Position numbers and translations under genes: made by a program
Assembly (NCBI GenBank): GCA_018907035.1
Contig: JACCIC010000001.1
Location: 1,277,001-1,341,000 of the forward strand
DNA from: Sycobia sp. Sy_11
Taxonomy: Eukaryota; Arthropoda; Insecta; Hymenoptera; Epichrysomallidae
Direction of reading: 5' to 3'
Length of the DNA: 64,000 nt
Notes under the pieces: generated by a model
Told to the model about the DNA's origin: nothing
Database searches by the model: none
What the model saw: the letters and a program-made list of their open reading frames with translations, nothing else
Shown here: positions 38,302 through 51,044 of the stretch, piece after piece
Layout of the letters: every line of letters starts with the position of its first letter
Numbering within the stretch: the stretch's first letter is position 1

Positions 38302-38350
38302 TGTGTGTGTGTGTGTGTATACACACACACACACACACACAAACACACAC
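38302..38350. repeat. (GT)n-TA-(AC)n palindromic microsatellite
   Basis: A run of GT dinucleotides (38302-38318) switches at TATA to AC dinucleotides (to 38340), then AA and ACACACAC. The switch makes the array an almost perfect self-complementary hairpin of about 36 bp. Confidence 0.92.
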
Positions 38351-38529
38351 TGTTTTATATATAGAACTATGAAGTGGGGACAGAGTGTATATTTTTTCAT
38401 ATATAGACAATAATTATTGAAATATTACCTTGAAATACATTGTGAATTTTACCCGTAACAATCTCACCGAAACCCCCATCAGACAATCTTTAACACTTGC
38501 ATGACCGCGTGAATCAGTGTTAATTATAT

Positions 38530-38533
<4 letters not shown>

Positions 38534-38584
<51 letters not shown>
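38534..38584 (+). repeat. (AT)n microsatellite
   Basis: About 51 bp at the left edge of a GC-rich island. Confidence 0.97.
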
Positions 38585-38585
<1 letters not shown>

Positions 38586-41500
38586 TAAATAATGTATACC
38601 CATATAAAACCGTACTTTCTCATTTAACGATTCTTTAATCCCCAAATCCCTCTCAACGCCCTCCTCGTTTTTCGAGAGCACGTTCGAATCGCTTCTCCCG
38701 ATTAAAGGATTTTTTTTTCTGCTCCGCTCGCCCGTCCCGTGCATTACATACATTTCTCTTCTCGGTATTATAATGCAAAGCAAACACAGCATTGATCTTG
38801 TTCTGGGCGCGTCTTATCCGTTCGGCGCGAAAGGGTTGCCAAAGGGTCGACGAAGGCTTTGATCCCCGACGCGCGATGCTGTGCCCCCGTCGTTCGATCG
38901 GTGCCCCGTCGGAGCTCGGCGGGTCGGCCCCACTCGTCGGCCGTCATCCTATGTATAATCTCTCGGGGGTTATGACGGTTGCGGCGTGACAAAAAAAAAA
39001 AAAATCGGGTGTCGAATTATCGATGTATAAACGTGTATTATATATATATATATTTCGTTCGGCAGTTACGATCCTTGGTTTTTTTTATTCTTAAATCCGC
39101 CTCGGCGTCCTCGGAAAAATTCTGAAAAGGGCCGAAGACGAGGACAAAATAACGGGCTTCGGAAAATTATATACATATCTACACGAGTAGATAAATCGAA
39201 TTCTTTGTGAGCCTGCCCCGGGTAAGGGCGTAACACATAGGCGCGTATCGATTAGAATTTCATTATCGCGGCTCTGCTGGGATGACGTTGTAAAAGATCG
39301 AGCTTTGAGGGGGAAAAAAAGAGCGATAGGCCAGGGAAAGCGTGGGGGGGGGGCGGCGGCATATGGTCGCGTTTAACCAGAACAGTTTTCGAGGATTTTC
39401 CAAATAGCTTTCGAACTCGGAGCTGCGGAGCCGCGGGCGGGATGAAAGGAGCCGCGCGCCGCTTTGGAGCATTAGGCGCCGAGGCCCGCCCGACTCGCGC
39501 TCCTCCTCCCGCCGTCCTCCTCAAGGGGCGAAATCTCCCTCGCTCCCCCTTACTCCCCCGCCCCTCTCTTCGCCAAGAGTAGGGCACTTTTGTTTTTCTT
39601 AGTTTTCTTGTTCTCTTTTTTGTTTTTCCTTTTTTCTTGCGTCCACCTTGTACATTATCCTCTTCTCCCGTTATATACAGCTGATGGGCGCCAGCGCCGC
39701 GTCGGTGTACGCTCCTGACGCTCTTTCTAATACCCTTGGCTTTCTCTTTAAAAATCCATTTGCCCGGCGCACACACTCTCCGGCGACTTAACCCTTATTC
39801 GCCCGACCTGTGTGCACGCCCCCCCTCTCCCATCGTTAATCTCCTCGCGCCGCTTCGTGTCTCTTAATAAATAATTCAGCCCGAGTTCTCGGCTGCTCGC
39901 GTAGTTTTATTTCCTTCTCTTTTATTTTTTTTTTCCTTGAACGTTGGAAATTTTGTGGGGTGGGACCGAAAAAAGGAGAAAAGAAATTCGCTCGTGGCCG
40001 GTTTACAATCTAAAGAAGACGCTGGGCGAGGGGAGTGGGAGACGCATCGATTGCGCAAGGTTATACATTATATTGCACAGGGTGGATAAGCAGGAGCGAC
40101 TGGTTCGTTATGCCAAAAAAATAAAAATCCTTACGCTCGGGGATTATTTTTAAATGCCCCGCGGATTGCGTTCGCCGAACGCGCGGCGCGGCGAGCCCAG
40201 CGGAAAGAAGCGCGTCGGTTCCGGTAAAACTCGCGTTCGTGCACGCGCGACCCAAGGAGATTAACGAAACGCTCGAATTATTTCGCGGGCTCGTTGGATC
40301 AGCGCTTCCGTCGCCCGGCTACTTTTTAATCCCTTCCCGCAGTGAGTATAATATTTATATACGGGGTATCAGAGAAACGGGTCGCGTACGCGGTGCCTTA
40401 TATTTGCGCGGCCAATTTCTCGGAAATTATCTAACGAACTTGTCCCCGTGCGCGTTAGATTATAATTCGTTCGGCTGTAAACGGGAGCAGTGTTGTTGTT
40501 GCCTTTTTTTCCCCCTCTTCAAAGCCGTTAATGTTTCGAACAGATTGGAGAAAGGCTTTTTTTTAAAGTCTTTATTTTTTAAAAAATAAAGACAAATTCA
40601 ATTGGTCGAAAAATAATTAGAAAATTTAAGAGAAAAAAAGCATACGTTTGTGGGCAATAGACAGCGAGTGGACGATTGCCACTTTTTATTTTAAATTTTA
40701 CTGTCGGACCTAAATACTTCTGCTGTGAGACATATATATCGAACTGGCTGTGTATACTTTTTTAGCTCTTCTCTTCATGGTTCGGTATATTTCATTCTTT
40801 ATATTTTTGCCTTGAAAGTGGTATCAGGTGAAAGTAACATGTTTTGTAATTAAATTCTCATATTATTAAAAAAAATGCAATTGATATTCAAATTTCCAAT
40901 CTGTAGTGATCAGTATATTTGTTTTAAAATGAGCAAATTGAGAATTAATTTAGATATCAACATTACGTATATACACACATGAATATCAATTCTATTACCT
41001 TATTTATAATCCTTAATTATAAATAATATTTATAAATATAATTTTTTCATTTTGTATCGGTCTGACGTTTGGAACGTTGGGATGCAATAAAATCATCATG
41101 TACAGAATTACGCAAAGCAATAACGAAAATGAACGAACCAGAACTAAACCTTCGATTCAATGTTAATTAACTATGGAGAAAAAATATCTGTATACAATGA
41201 TCGACAACAATGTTGTAACGAGTCGATTCTCCAAAAATTTCGTTCTTTGCGTACTCGCGACTCCCGCGATTTTTGTTGAATTCAGGATGGAACTGGCTTG
41301 CGCATCAACGGACTTAACATCGAAGCAGTTTATTCGAAAGTATGCTTGCTTCAAAGAACCAATCCCTACATTCGATCCGTATCCCGAGCCAACAACGTAG
41401 AGCTTTACTCGGAAAATATTCTCATCTATACTCGGCCGAAAGCAACGAGCAGCGCCAAAGGCTTCGGCGCTTCTCGCAGCGGACGACGAAAGCGATCCTT

Positions 41501-42527
41501 GTTCGCGATAACCATTTGTGCTCGTCTCGCGAATGTACAAGTTTGCTTCCGCTTGTTTCATTGCTAAAATTTGGAGCAAATTATGCCACCGTAAATACGA
41601 ATTTCAGAGTTCCAACTAGTTCTATATTAGATTACGCCGTTCCGCAACGTTACGGCTAATTTCCAGAGCAATAATTTACGATTTTTAATTTAAAAAAAAA
41701 TTGAGTTTAAAAAAGGATGGAATTTTGTCATTTATATCGAAGTATCGTTATCGTATGGGCAATAAGAATAATTATTATGCGACTAATTCGAAATTTCAAA
41801 ATTGTATGTTGATAGACGCAATGGGGATATATTCAAATTAAGCAAAGTCGCTTTTATATTTAGAATAAATATTATCCATTAGACTTTCTCGCGTGGGATT
41901 CTTCTAATAAAAGTTATTATATTATTTATGTCGGTCATTGTATGACTATTTTAATAATAATATGTAATACTTTGTTTTTCTTAATCCTACTTAAAATTTT
42001 ACTTTAATTTTATTTTACACTGTTGAAAATTTTTTCTTCTAAATATTATTTAAAAAAAAATTATAATGACATTAATGAAAAATAAACAGCTTGTTCTCTC
42101 ATTATTTTCGAATTGGCGCTATAATGAAATATTACGAAATCGGCCGAATGCGCAGGCAAACCCTCGTTTCTCCAATAATTCACACCGATTCCAATTCAAT
42201 ACGATTGCGCGATAATGTTACTTCATTGCAAATTGTCCAATCGGTTGATTGCATCGACCGACGCATCCATCTATATATCCTCGTCGATGAAATAGCGCCG
42301 CGTTCGTACAGAGCTTAACGTAAATTATTAACACTCTCCCCCCCCCTCGTGCTTCTCCTTAAATATTTATCTCCTTTATCTGGCAAATTGCTCCGCACAC
42401 ATCAGCACCCGCGCGCGAATGTGTGCATGCGTATGGATTCGATCTTCTTTTTTCAGCTTAGTTTTTCTCCGGCCACATAAACGAACGCAAACAGAGCCAT
42501 CATATTATGCGATTGTGTTTGTTCCTC

Positions 42528-42531
<4 letters not shown>
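38585..42531. other. Non-coding: large GC-rich island 38.6-40.5 kb, then mixed DNA
   Basis: A minus-strand open frame of 174 codons (39252-39776) is basic, proline-rich and compositionally biased, with no domain; judged to be chance. The 26-bp palindrome at 40568 marks the island's right edge. Confidence 0.7.
40568..40593. repeat. Perfect 26-bp palindrome containing AATAAA on both strands
   Basis: GTCTTTATTTTTT is followed at once by AAAAAATAAAGAC, a 13+13 palindrome without spacer. It presents the poly(A) signal AATAAA on both strands, so it could act as a bidirectional 3' end, but no gene is seen converging here. Confidence 0.9.

Positions 42532-42564
<33 letters not shown>
42532..42564 (+). 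repeat. (CT)n microsatellite
   Basis: First of four CT arrays, all with CT on the plus strand, between 42.5 and 44.0 kb. Confidence 0.97.
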
Positions 42565-42569
<5 letters not shown>

Positions 42570-42817
42570 TCCATATCTGGGTAAGTATGATCTTTGTGTA
42601 GGTACGTACTCGCGTATATAGAGTGTACATGAGGTAGGTAGACTAAGCGGCGGAGGTCGGTACTAAATCTCGCCCTAAAGCATCTCCTGCCTACCCGAAT
42701 AGCGCTCGCAGGGGATGGCATGGCAAGGCGGCAGGCGACCGAGAAACGAGAGTAAGAGAGCCACCCCTCGCTTTCCGTGTATACCAGAGCCGTACGCGCA
42801 GTTTCACCCTCCCTTTC

Positions 42818-42820
<3 letters not shown>

Positions 42821-42859
<39 letters not shown>
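42821..42859 (+). repeat. (CT)n microsatellite
   Basis: Second CT array, about 39 bp. Confidence 0.97.
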
Positions 42860-42863
<4 letters not shown>

Positions 42864-42982
42864 GCCCTCTACTTCTCGGTGCTTTGCATTGGCGTAACTA
42901 CGTGCGGATTTCCGTAGGTTTCGTACCAACCTCCGTTCAACCCCCTATTCTGCTCCTCTTTCCGCATAGCCCTCTCTACTGC

Positions 42983-42986
<4 letters not shown>

Positions 42987-43027
<41 letters not shown>
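42987..43027 (+). repeat. (CT)n microsatellite
   Basis: Third CT array, about 41 bp. Confidence 0.97.
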
Positions 43028-43029
<2 letters not shown>

Positions 43030-43585
43030 GCTCTGTCCTGTTCTCTGTTTCACTTAAGAGTCGGCGAACCGACGCCGCCGCGCTCGCGCTTCCACACCCT
43101 GGTCCACACCCCTGTACATGGCCCCGCACGACCGTAGGCTTCTCGAAATTAGCTTAGCCCAACACTCAAGAGAGACGGAGAGCGAGCCAGAGTGAGGACG
43201 ACGCTTGACGAGACGCGCAAACAGTTTGCCTCTCGTCGCCCGAAGCACACGCGCGCACGGGCATACAGAGGCGACGCGCAGAGATCGTGAACGGATACAG
43301 ATAATATCTCCCTCGCTTCTCCGATGCTCTTCTCTTTCCCTTCTATCTCTTTGTTTCTCTCTTTGCTCTGACTACCACCCCCACCTCGCCCGCATCCCAC
43401 CTCTTGTCCCCTTTTTTCAACTGTTAATGCGCGTCAGTTATGCGGTGTGATTATACACGATAGATAAATTAAGTGCGATTCGGTTTTCAAAGGGGCGAGG
43501 GCGGGAGGGAGGGTCGAAAATCCATTATTTCAACTCTCATTCGATTTGGATCGTTTCTGGCAAGCTTTCTTTCCGCCGCTTTTTT

Positions 43586-43588
<3 letters not shown>

Positions 43589-43627
<39 letters not shown>
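43589..43627 (+). repeat. (AT)n microsatellite
   Basis: About 39 bp. Confidence 0.97.
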
Positions 43628-43630
<3 letters not shown>

Positions 43631-43934
43631 TGTGTGCACGAAGGGGGGGGGGTCGATTCTGCCTCGACGCGGCTGTAAGCTCTTTACGGGACTAATGGGC
43701 TTTATTGGTAAAATTTCTTTCACGTATCTATTGATTTTTTTTGCTCCCCACCTACATCGCCGTCCCTTCTAAAATTTTCGCTAACATTGTATCATGCTGT
43801 ATGTACATATATGAAAAAACTTTTCACGCCGTCTTACACGCGCACACATATCTATATAAGCGTTGCAATCATAATAAATCACGTTATAGAAACGGGCTGG
43901 TTGCGTCGTAAATTACCCCCCACCCCACTCCAAG

Positions 43935-43935
<1 letters not shown>

Positions 43936-43966
<31 letters not shown>
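43936..43966 (+). repeat. (CT)n microsatellite
   Basis: Fourth CT array, about 31 bp. Confidence 0.96.
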
Positions 43967-43970
<4 letters not shown>

Positions 43971-44087
43971 CGAAATAGGTACCTCACACAATCTAACGCA
44001 ATTAACCCATGTGCGTTGTAAACTTTGAACCAAGAAAAGAGTGGGGAATACTTTATTATCCTCTCAATTATTGTGGTTATTATTATC

Positions 44088-44130
44088 GTTGTTGTTGTTG
44101 TGTTTGTTGTTGTTGTTGTTGTTGTTGTTG
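44088..44130 (+). repeat. (GTT)n microsatellite
   Basis: GTT array with one TGTTTG interruption, then ATT triplets. Reverse-complement motif of the array at 6462. Confidence 0.95.
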
Positions 44131-44419
44131 CCATTATTATTATTACTTTTGTGTTGTTATTATTAACCGCGAAAAACATATCCAATTCGATCGATAGTTC
44201 AAAATCGACGATCGAGCAAGTACCAGGAAACCAAGTACGTACCTCGCGGACTTTAAAATCGTGGAAAAAGTATTAATTAATCCCGTACATCAGAAAAGCA
44301 TATAATAATGTTGAATGCATAATGCATATATATCTATGGAATTGTAATTACCACCTTAGTAGTTGGCGCATGATAACTGACAATATGCGACGCGCACGCG
44401 CGTAAGATCGGCATCGTCC

Positions 44420-44422
<3 letters not shown>

Positions 44423-44475
<53 letters not shown>
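44423..44475 (+). repeat. (AT)n microsatellite
   Basis: About 53 bp. Confidence 0.97.
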
Positions 44476-44480
<5 letters not shown>

Positions 44481-45874
44481 TCACTGACCATTCCGTGTTC
44501 GATCGCCGCCTCTATAATACTCGGGTTTATTGTACACACGCATGTGGATTTCACGTCTCTCATCCTATTCGTGTATACATATATGGTCTATTCGTTTATC
44601 CGCATAGTCTATCTATATTATAATGTATACGCGTGCCGACTTTGTGGGAAACAAACTACGAAAGCTCACGCGACCGTCGTTGCGAAAGCGCTAGGGTCAG
44701 AAATATTCTCGACTGGGAAATTTTGCCTGTGGAAGAGAGGGGGAGGGGGAGATTAATGAAAAGGTGTCGATTATTTTTGTAAAAGGGGGAAGAATAGAGT
44801 GAGGGTATTTGAAGGACTCCTTCACTGATAAATGTTTAATAGGATATAGATGATTGTATCGTAGAAAATATGAGGGATTTTCTTTTTCAGAGATAATCGA
44901 AATAGTCGATTATTCACTTTCAAAAGTCATTTAATGCCAGCTTTGTAATGATTGTAAAAACTAATGAAAAACTGTACAAAAACGTAATCTAAATCATGTG
45001 AAATGAATTCGTTCGTTGAAACAATAATATATTGTGCAAACGTGTATTGTAACAAGCAAGAACAGGGTCAAGATTAATTGGTTTAAAAAAAGTAAATTAA
45101 TAAGTCACGTAGCCATTGTTGCCATATACGTCGTTCTGGATAGGCGATGTTGCAAATAAATAAACGGTAGACAGCTGATTGGAGTTTTGTTTTATAATTT
45201 TCTGCAGATTAAGCGATCTGACTTGCGCTCGATGAAATTGACATCCATCGGATGTAAATTTCATCTTTTTTAATATTTAATTTTCACATTTTCAGATACT
45301 TTTAGAATTTAAAATTCCCGCTTTCATCATACTTGATAACGAACTTTTTAACTTCGCTTTTTGTTTGGTTTATAAAATAAGATATTTCCAGAATAATTTT
45401 GTTTCATTCATTAATAAAAATTATGTAATATATTTTGGTGAATTCTGTTTGTCTAACGACGATGGCGAGTTGCACTCATCACACGTAGGCGACCTTTATT
45501 ATTATTAAGGAATTACATTCTACAAGATCCAGAATGTCCCGGATAGATTTGCATCTACCAGCACCCCTGTTTTAATTTGTTTATAAAATCAAATTATTTT
45601 TTTTGTGATCTCTAAATTTTTATTTGTCATTTGCTTTGCCTTTACAAGTTCTTAATAAATTTTCAATTAACGCAATACATTTTAAACACCAATTTAAAGA
45701 CAATAAATAATTTTAGTATTTGTGCACAAATTAACAATTTTTAAATAAAAGTATATCAATTATTAATTTTTTTTATTATATTATATACTTTCTTTGTTTT
45801 TGTTAAACATAAATGGAAATTATTTTCTAACTTATAAACATCGATCAAAGCATTAAACTTACGTAATAAATTAT

Positions 45875-46010
45875 TACCTTTTTTAATTCTTTTGAACTAT
45901 ATTTTTAGTAAATTTAGTGTTTATTAAATAGTTTATTAAGGTTTAAGAAATTAATACCGAAAAAGATACCTTTTTTATTCTTTTGAACTATATTTTGAGT
46001 AAATTAAGCG
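45875..46010 (+). repeat. Diverged direct repeat, about 44 bp, offset about 92 bp
   Basis: TACCTTTTTTAATTCTTTTG with its continuation (45875-45918) is repeated as TACCTTTTTTATTCTTTTGA onward (45967-46010), both running through GAACTATATTTT and AGTAAATT. It looks like a local duplication in AT-rich DNA. Confidence 0.75.
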
Positions 46011-48183
46011 TAAAATGAAATTTTACGCTTACTGTTGTGGAAACAATCATGGACAAATTATATAAGATTTTACAATTTTCGGACTAATATAGTATTAAAG
46101 TAAATCCCTATATTGCGAAATCGTTTTGGACTAAGAAAATATTTTATAGGCGTACTAATATTATTTAAGAAATTATTAAGAAATAATCATTTTTATATGA
46201 TATACCGACATATATTAAGATAACCCGTTATTTTAATATGTATTTATTTATAATCTAAATTAAAAGCTGAAGACGAACTATAAGTAATAAACTATGTTTT
46301 TTCCGTCTATATTTAATAAAATCTGAACATTTGGAAAATCAAATATTTTTAAAAGTAAGATATTAATGAATATAGCTATCATTAACAATATACGTTATTA
46401 ATAATAACGTATTCTCTAAAAAATTTTTTAAATATTTTCTTTTAATTCAACAGTCATTTCTTTAGTACTGCCAAAAAGTAAAACACTATTGCTCCATTCA
46501 AGAAAGTTATAAAATTATATTAAAATAAATGATATTGCTTATTATTACTTAAACTTCATTTTTAATTAAATAATTTTTCATTTTTAAAAAAAAAGTGTCT
46601 ATTATAAAATAATGGTTAATATTCAATATATAATTTTAACTTTGTTTATACACGTTCTCAAATGCATTTCGGAATGTGTTTTGCTCTTGTACAACGTGTT
46701 TTTTTTTCTTTTTCTACTGGTTCATTATTTATTTATTAAAAAGGGGAAGTCAATCCTTCAATGTGTAGTTCCTCTTAAATTCGGAGGGCTAAATATTGAA
46801 AATATAACGAATGACTATCAAAACATAACAGATATTTTCTTTCTTTTATAATTTTCAATTTTTTCCAATAAATATGATATTTGGCAACTTTGATAATTAT
46901 TTACTTGTATTTATTGAACAAAATTTTGATCCTAGAATTCTTCGCCTATATGTATTAGAAATGCATTTTCAAATTTGTTTGGCTTTCCCTTTATTCCTTT
47001 ACTTCTTAATCTTTTCACGGGGGTCTCGTTATCGAGTGAAAAAGGACTCCTTTCAGAATGGGCATTGTTCCGAAACAATGAGAATTACGAGCTTTTTCGG
47101 CCTATCCTCATAACAGGAATGATTATATGTGTGTTCGTTGCATCGCTTATAGTCGTCATATTTGAATCGTGTGAAACAAAAATAAATTCATTCGTTTCTA
47201 ATTTATTCTAATATACTTATATACGAATAAATTACTCGTTTTTTTTTGTACTTTTATCCAAATTATAAGTTCTATACAAGCCTTATCTAATCTATAAGTA
47301 AAACTTCATCGACCGCTGGAAACGGACTTCTTTATATGTATAGATATACCGTCTAAAAATGGAGGTCAACGACATCTTCTGCGTTCGGCTTTCTGGCTCA
47401 ACGACTCCGAGCGAAGAAGCAGGTTCGTGTCTATGAGCAATTTTATTATAGAACCTTAATCGGAATTTATCGCGAGACGGCCACCGTGGCGATGAATTAA
47501 CGCATCGGCTGGGCGAGATGAATAATGTGCTATCACTTGAGAATAATGCGTAATTACTTGAGAATCTGCGAAAAAGGCTCAACAACTGGGCAAATTCGTT
47601 GCGTGAATTAACATCGGGCTAGGAAGCTAGTTTTTATGGTGATTAAATCAGTATATGTGATGCAAGTACAATACACATTCAGTGTCCTTTGATATAATTA
47701 AAAAGTAAATCGATATGCGTATTGATATGATACTAGAGAAGAGGATCAGTTCTACGAGAAAAATAATAAAAAACATCTATCTCTGCTAGAACGATTATTC
47801 AAATTAATCTATAACCATTCATTGTGCTAGACAAATTTATCCTTGCGCATTACGAATCGTTAATCATACACATTGAAACATATATATAGTTGGAGGGACG
47901 TCGAGTCTTAGTTTTTACATTAATGGATCATCTTAAATGATACTTCATTCCCATTTGCTACTCTCTTAAAATTGCTCTTCGGATGAGGATCATATGTGTT
48001 TCTATTCATGATACCTGTTTCGATCAATCGAAGAATACGTATGATAATATTTAGCATAATATTGCCGTTTTAAAGAGTTGAATATTATTTGTTACCAGGT
48101 ATTGTACCAGGTTGTTACCAGTTAAAGTAATTATTTTAAAGTAGAATATATGGTTAAAGAAAATTTCAGTCAAGTTGAAGTAG

Positions 48184-48221
48184 ATGATCCTCTGTAAGAT
48201 GTGTTAATGATCCTCTGTAAG
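48184..48221 (+). repeat. 15-bp perfect direct repeat, period 23
   Basis: ATGATCCTCTGTAAG occurs at 48184-48198 and 48207-48221. About 90 bp upstream, three TACCAG units (48093-48121) sit at 11-12 bp spacing. Confidence 0.85.
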
Positions 48222-49383
48222 TGATCGGAATCAGGAATTCAGCCATTTCGATCGAAGGCGTAAATGATGAGCGTATTACATGAGACGCTGAGATCTGATT
48301 GTTAATATTTGTTATATACTTTTTATACCTAATCTATGCTTAAATACGTGCTTGTTTATTGTTAGTTTTTAATTTTTCACTAAATTTTGGTGACCAATTG
48401 GTACCAATATAGTCATAATCGGTTAAAATTATCATAAATGCCTTTCAATATCGTAGTAAATATATCGCCTAATTTGAATTATGAGAAAGCTACCACAAAT
48501 ATAATGTCGAGCCAAATTCAGAAATGAATACTTAAAAAAAATTACATTTTCTTATTTTTCTATTATCCTCAAAAAATTTTAACTGCTTTAGTAAACTATA
48601 CAATTAAGTTATTATACTAATATATACACCATTAGAATTCAGTATCTGCGTAAAACATTCGATATTTTGGACAGATTGTTTACATGGAATAAATATAGAT
48701 TCCTCTATAGATTCCTCTTGAATTTTAGAATTCTAATAACTTTTCTGCTGGATAAATCTAGTCAGTAACTGACTAACATTTACTGAAAATTTTGGAGTTC
48801 CAAATTCTCAAAATTTAATAAGAAATGTAATCTTATTATCTATAATGCGTGTGTAGCTGAATAACCTTGTAAAAAAGTTGAAAGCTTAAATAATAATAAT
48901 CCAAAAAAAAATGTAATCTTACTTTATTGTCTTATTATGGAAATCATTCGGATAAAATAAATTCCCTTTTTAATTTTCATTTATGATCAATAGTATTTAA
49001 GAATTTATTTTGCGGATTTAATCATTTTTAATAATTTCTGATACATGTGTGAGATGTGCGGGTTTATTACTACAGTACTAAATTCTCTGTTTAAAATAGT
49101 CAACTACTGAGAATATCAGTAAACTTCATTCATTTCTTTACTTATGAAAGCGATCTACCTGTATAACAACTTAGAATTCATCACTTTTATCATTTTAGAA
49201 TATTGTTCACACTCAAAACACAACTGGAATACTATAGGTGTACAATTGTACATTGTACATTAAAATTATTATAAACGATTCGTATACATTATTGCTAGTA
49301 TAAACAGATTATGAGTCTTAATAGTACTTACTATTGGTATAAATTTTTGCTGTACACATATACGTACACTATATACGTACTAT

Positions 49384-49411
49384 ATTAATTAATAATTAAT
49401 AATTAATAATT
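49384..49411 (+). repeat. (TTAATAA)n short array
   Basis: Three to four heptamer units of ATTAATA; homeodomain-type TAAT cores by sequence, but simple AT-rich repeat is the plainer reading. Confidence 0.75.
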
Positions 49412-49972
49412 TATATATGTTTATATTTATTTTTAACATACATTACATTAAAAGTATAAGTATAAATATGGTAATTTTTAATATAAATATTTAATTTTAA
49501 CGTTTAACGTAAGTCATAAAGACTAGTCTATTGATAGAATATATATAACAATTAGTGATAAAACGTTTTCATTAAAAGATCTCGAAGCGAAAGGTGATTA
49601 TCCTCCGTAATTTTGAAAGATGCGTCGCTGGCTGGGCCACGCGTATAAATACGCGAAAACCCATTTGACGCAAATAATTGAACGGTGCGCGTGCTGTATT
49701 TACGGAGTTCTGCGGCTAGCCGTCGGACCGCGAGCGGCAAAAAAGGAGACCGCCTTTCGACCCCGCCATTCGTCCTCGGATCAAGGACGCAGCCCCGATG
49801 GCGATGCATTTATATATCCTTTAGCGGGCGTATGCATCGATCGTTGTAATTTATACGAGCACCTGCGGTCCGTTCATCATCAGATCGGCAACGCGCGTCG
49901 CGCTCTGCTTTCGCTCCGCGGGACGTTTTGAACGATTGGTAATATGAAAGTGTAGAGTTAGAGAGAGGGAGG

Positions 49973-49979
<7 letters not shown>

Positions 49980-50014
<35 letters not shown>
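49980..50014 (+). repeat. (GA)n microsatellite
   Basis: About 35 bp within a purine-rich stretch from 49958 to 50027. Confidence 0.97.
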
Positions 50015-50021
<7 letters not shown>

Positions 50022-50125
50022 AGAGGGATACAGGGAGCGCCCTCGCCGTTGCCTGAGATTCTTTTGTATTTCTTTAAATGATGCAATCCGCCACGATTAC
50101 GCCATCCCGGACACAGTGTGTGCCT

Positions 50126-50127
<2 letters not shown>

Positions 50128-50175
<48 letters not shown>
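50128..50175 (+). repeat. (TA)n microsatellite
   Basis: About 48 bp. Confidence 0.97.
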
Positions 50176-50181
<6 letters not shown>

Positions 50182-50690
50182 ACAAAGGGTGCTATCGGCT
50201 CTCCGCACCCCCGAATCGACCGCTGGTCTGTCCCCTCGCCCCCCCCCCACCCTACAATAATGGAAAACCCAACCGCATTTATACGCTTTACGCGTGAAAA
50301 TCGGGAAGCGGAAAAAGGGGAAAACATATGGGGAGCTGGTGCATAGCGCATTATGTAAGGATCTTATCGTCTATTATAAGTTGCATCCGAAGAAGCGGCC
50401 AAAAATCGACTCCCTGATGCAGATCCCCCACGTCCACCGGCTTCGTCCTCGAAATCCTGCCAGTCATATTCACGTCCGGAAAAAAGAATTAGTCTCGGAG
50501 AAATTGAAACCCCCTCCCAGCTTCACCTCCCCCCTTGTACTATCAAGGGCTGCCTTTTCTCTTTGCCCCGTATATATATATATATATACATAATACTCAC
50601 CAGGGCAAATGTATGTAAGGAACATAGGCGAACTAGCCTAAGTATACGAGAGCAAGGCAGGGTAACTAGGGTATACTGAGAGAAACAGAG

Positions 50691-50707
50691 AGAGAGAGAG
50701 AGAGAGA
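50691..50707 (+). repeat. (AG)n microsatellite, short
   Basis: Purine array facing the polypyrimidine tract that begins about 60 bp to the right. Confidence 0.9.
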
Positions 50708-50764
50708 AAGATAGGAGCTTATAGAAGATCGGTGAGGCAGATTAAGCGTTCCCTGGGCTAAATT

Positions 50765-50900
50765 CTCTCTCTCTCTCTCTCGCTCTCTCTCTCTTTCTCT
50801 CCTCTCTCTCTGTCTCTTCCTCCCTCTCTGTCTCTCTATTTCTCTTTATCTGCCTATCTTTCTCTATCTATTTGTCTATCTCTCTTCGTCTTTCCGCGTT
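50765..50900 (+). repeat. Polypyrimidine tract (CT-rich, TCTCTG/TCTATC variants)
   Basis: About 135 bp of nearly pure pyrimidine on the plus strand, with CTCT, TCTGTC and TATC sub-motifs. Degenerate microsatellite, potentially triplex-forming. Confidence 0.9.
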
Positions 50901-51044
50901 TCCCTTTCGATTTACATGCAGTTACGCCAGTGGAGTGGCTCGACTCCCCTCGGCCCCCTCCACCCCCTCCCGCCATCGGGGTAGCACCGTTTCGCCGCCG
51001 ACGGCCTGCAGTTAATGTGTTCTAGGGTAGGAGTTGCTGTAGGA

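Larger units (their letters stand above)
44476..49979. other. Non-coding, mostly AT-rich
   Basis: Direct repeats at 45875 and 48184. A group of hydrophobic open frames at 46612-47211 reflects T-rich DNA and matches no known family. GC rises at 47.3-47.6 and from 49.6 kb. Confidence 0.7.

Noticed and set aside
39252..39776. 174-codon minus-strand frame
   Set aside because: Basic, proline-rich translation in a GC-rich island; no recognisable domain, and stop codons are rare there by composition.
42630..42641. TGAGGTAGGTAG, resembling the let-7 seed region
   Set aside because: Match breaks after eight bases and there is no hairpin.
46612..47211. Three hydrophobic frames that might suggest a broken membrane protein
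   Set aside because: Hydrophobicity follows from T-rich DNA; the frames share no family pattern and no splice junction linking them was convincing.
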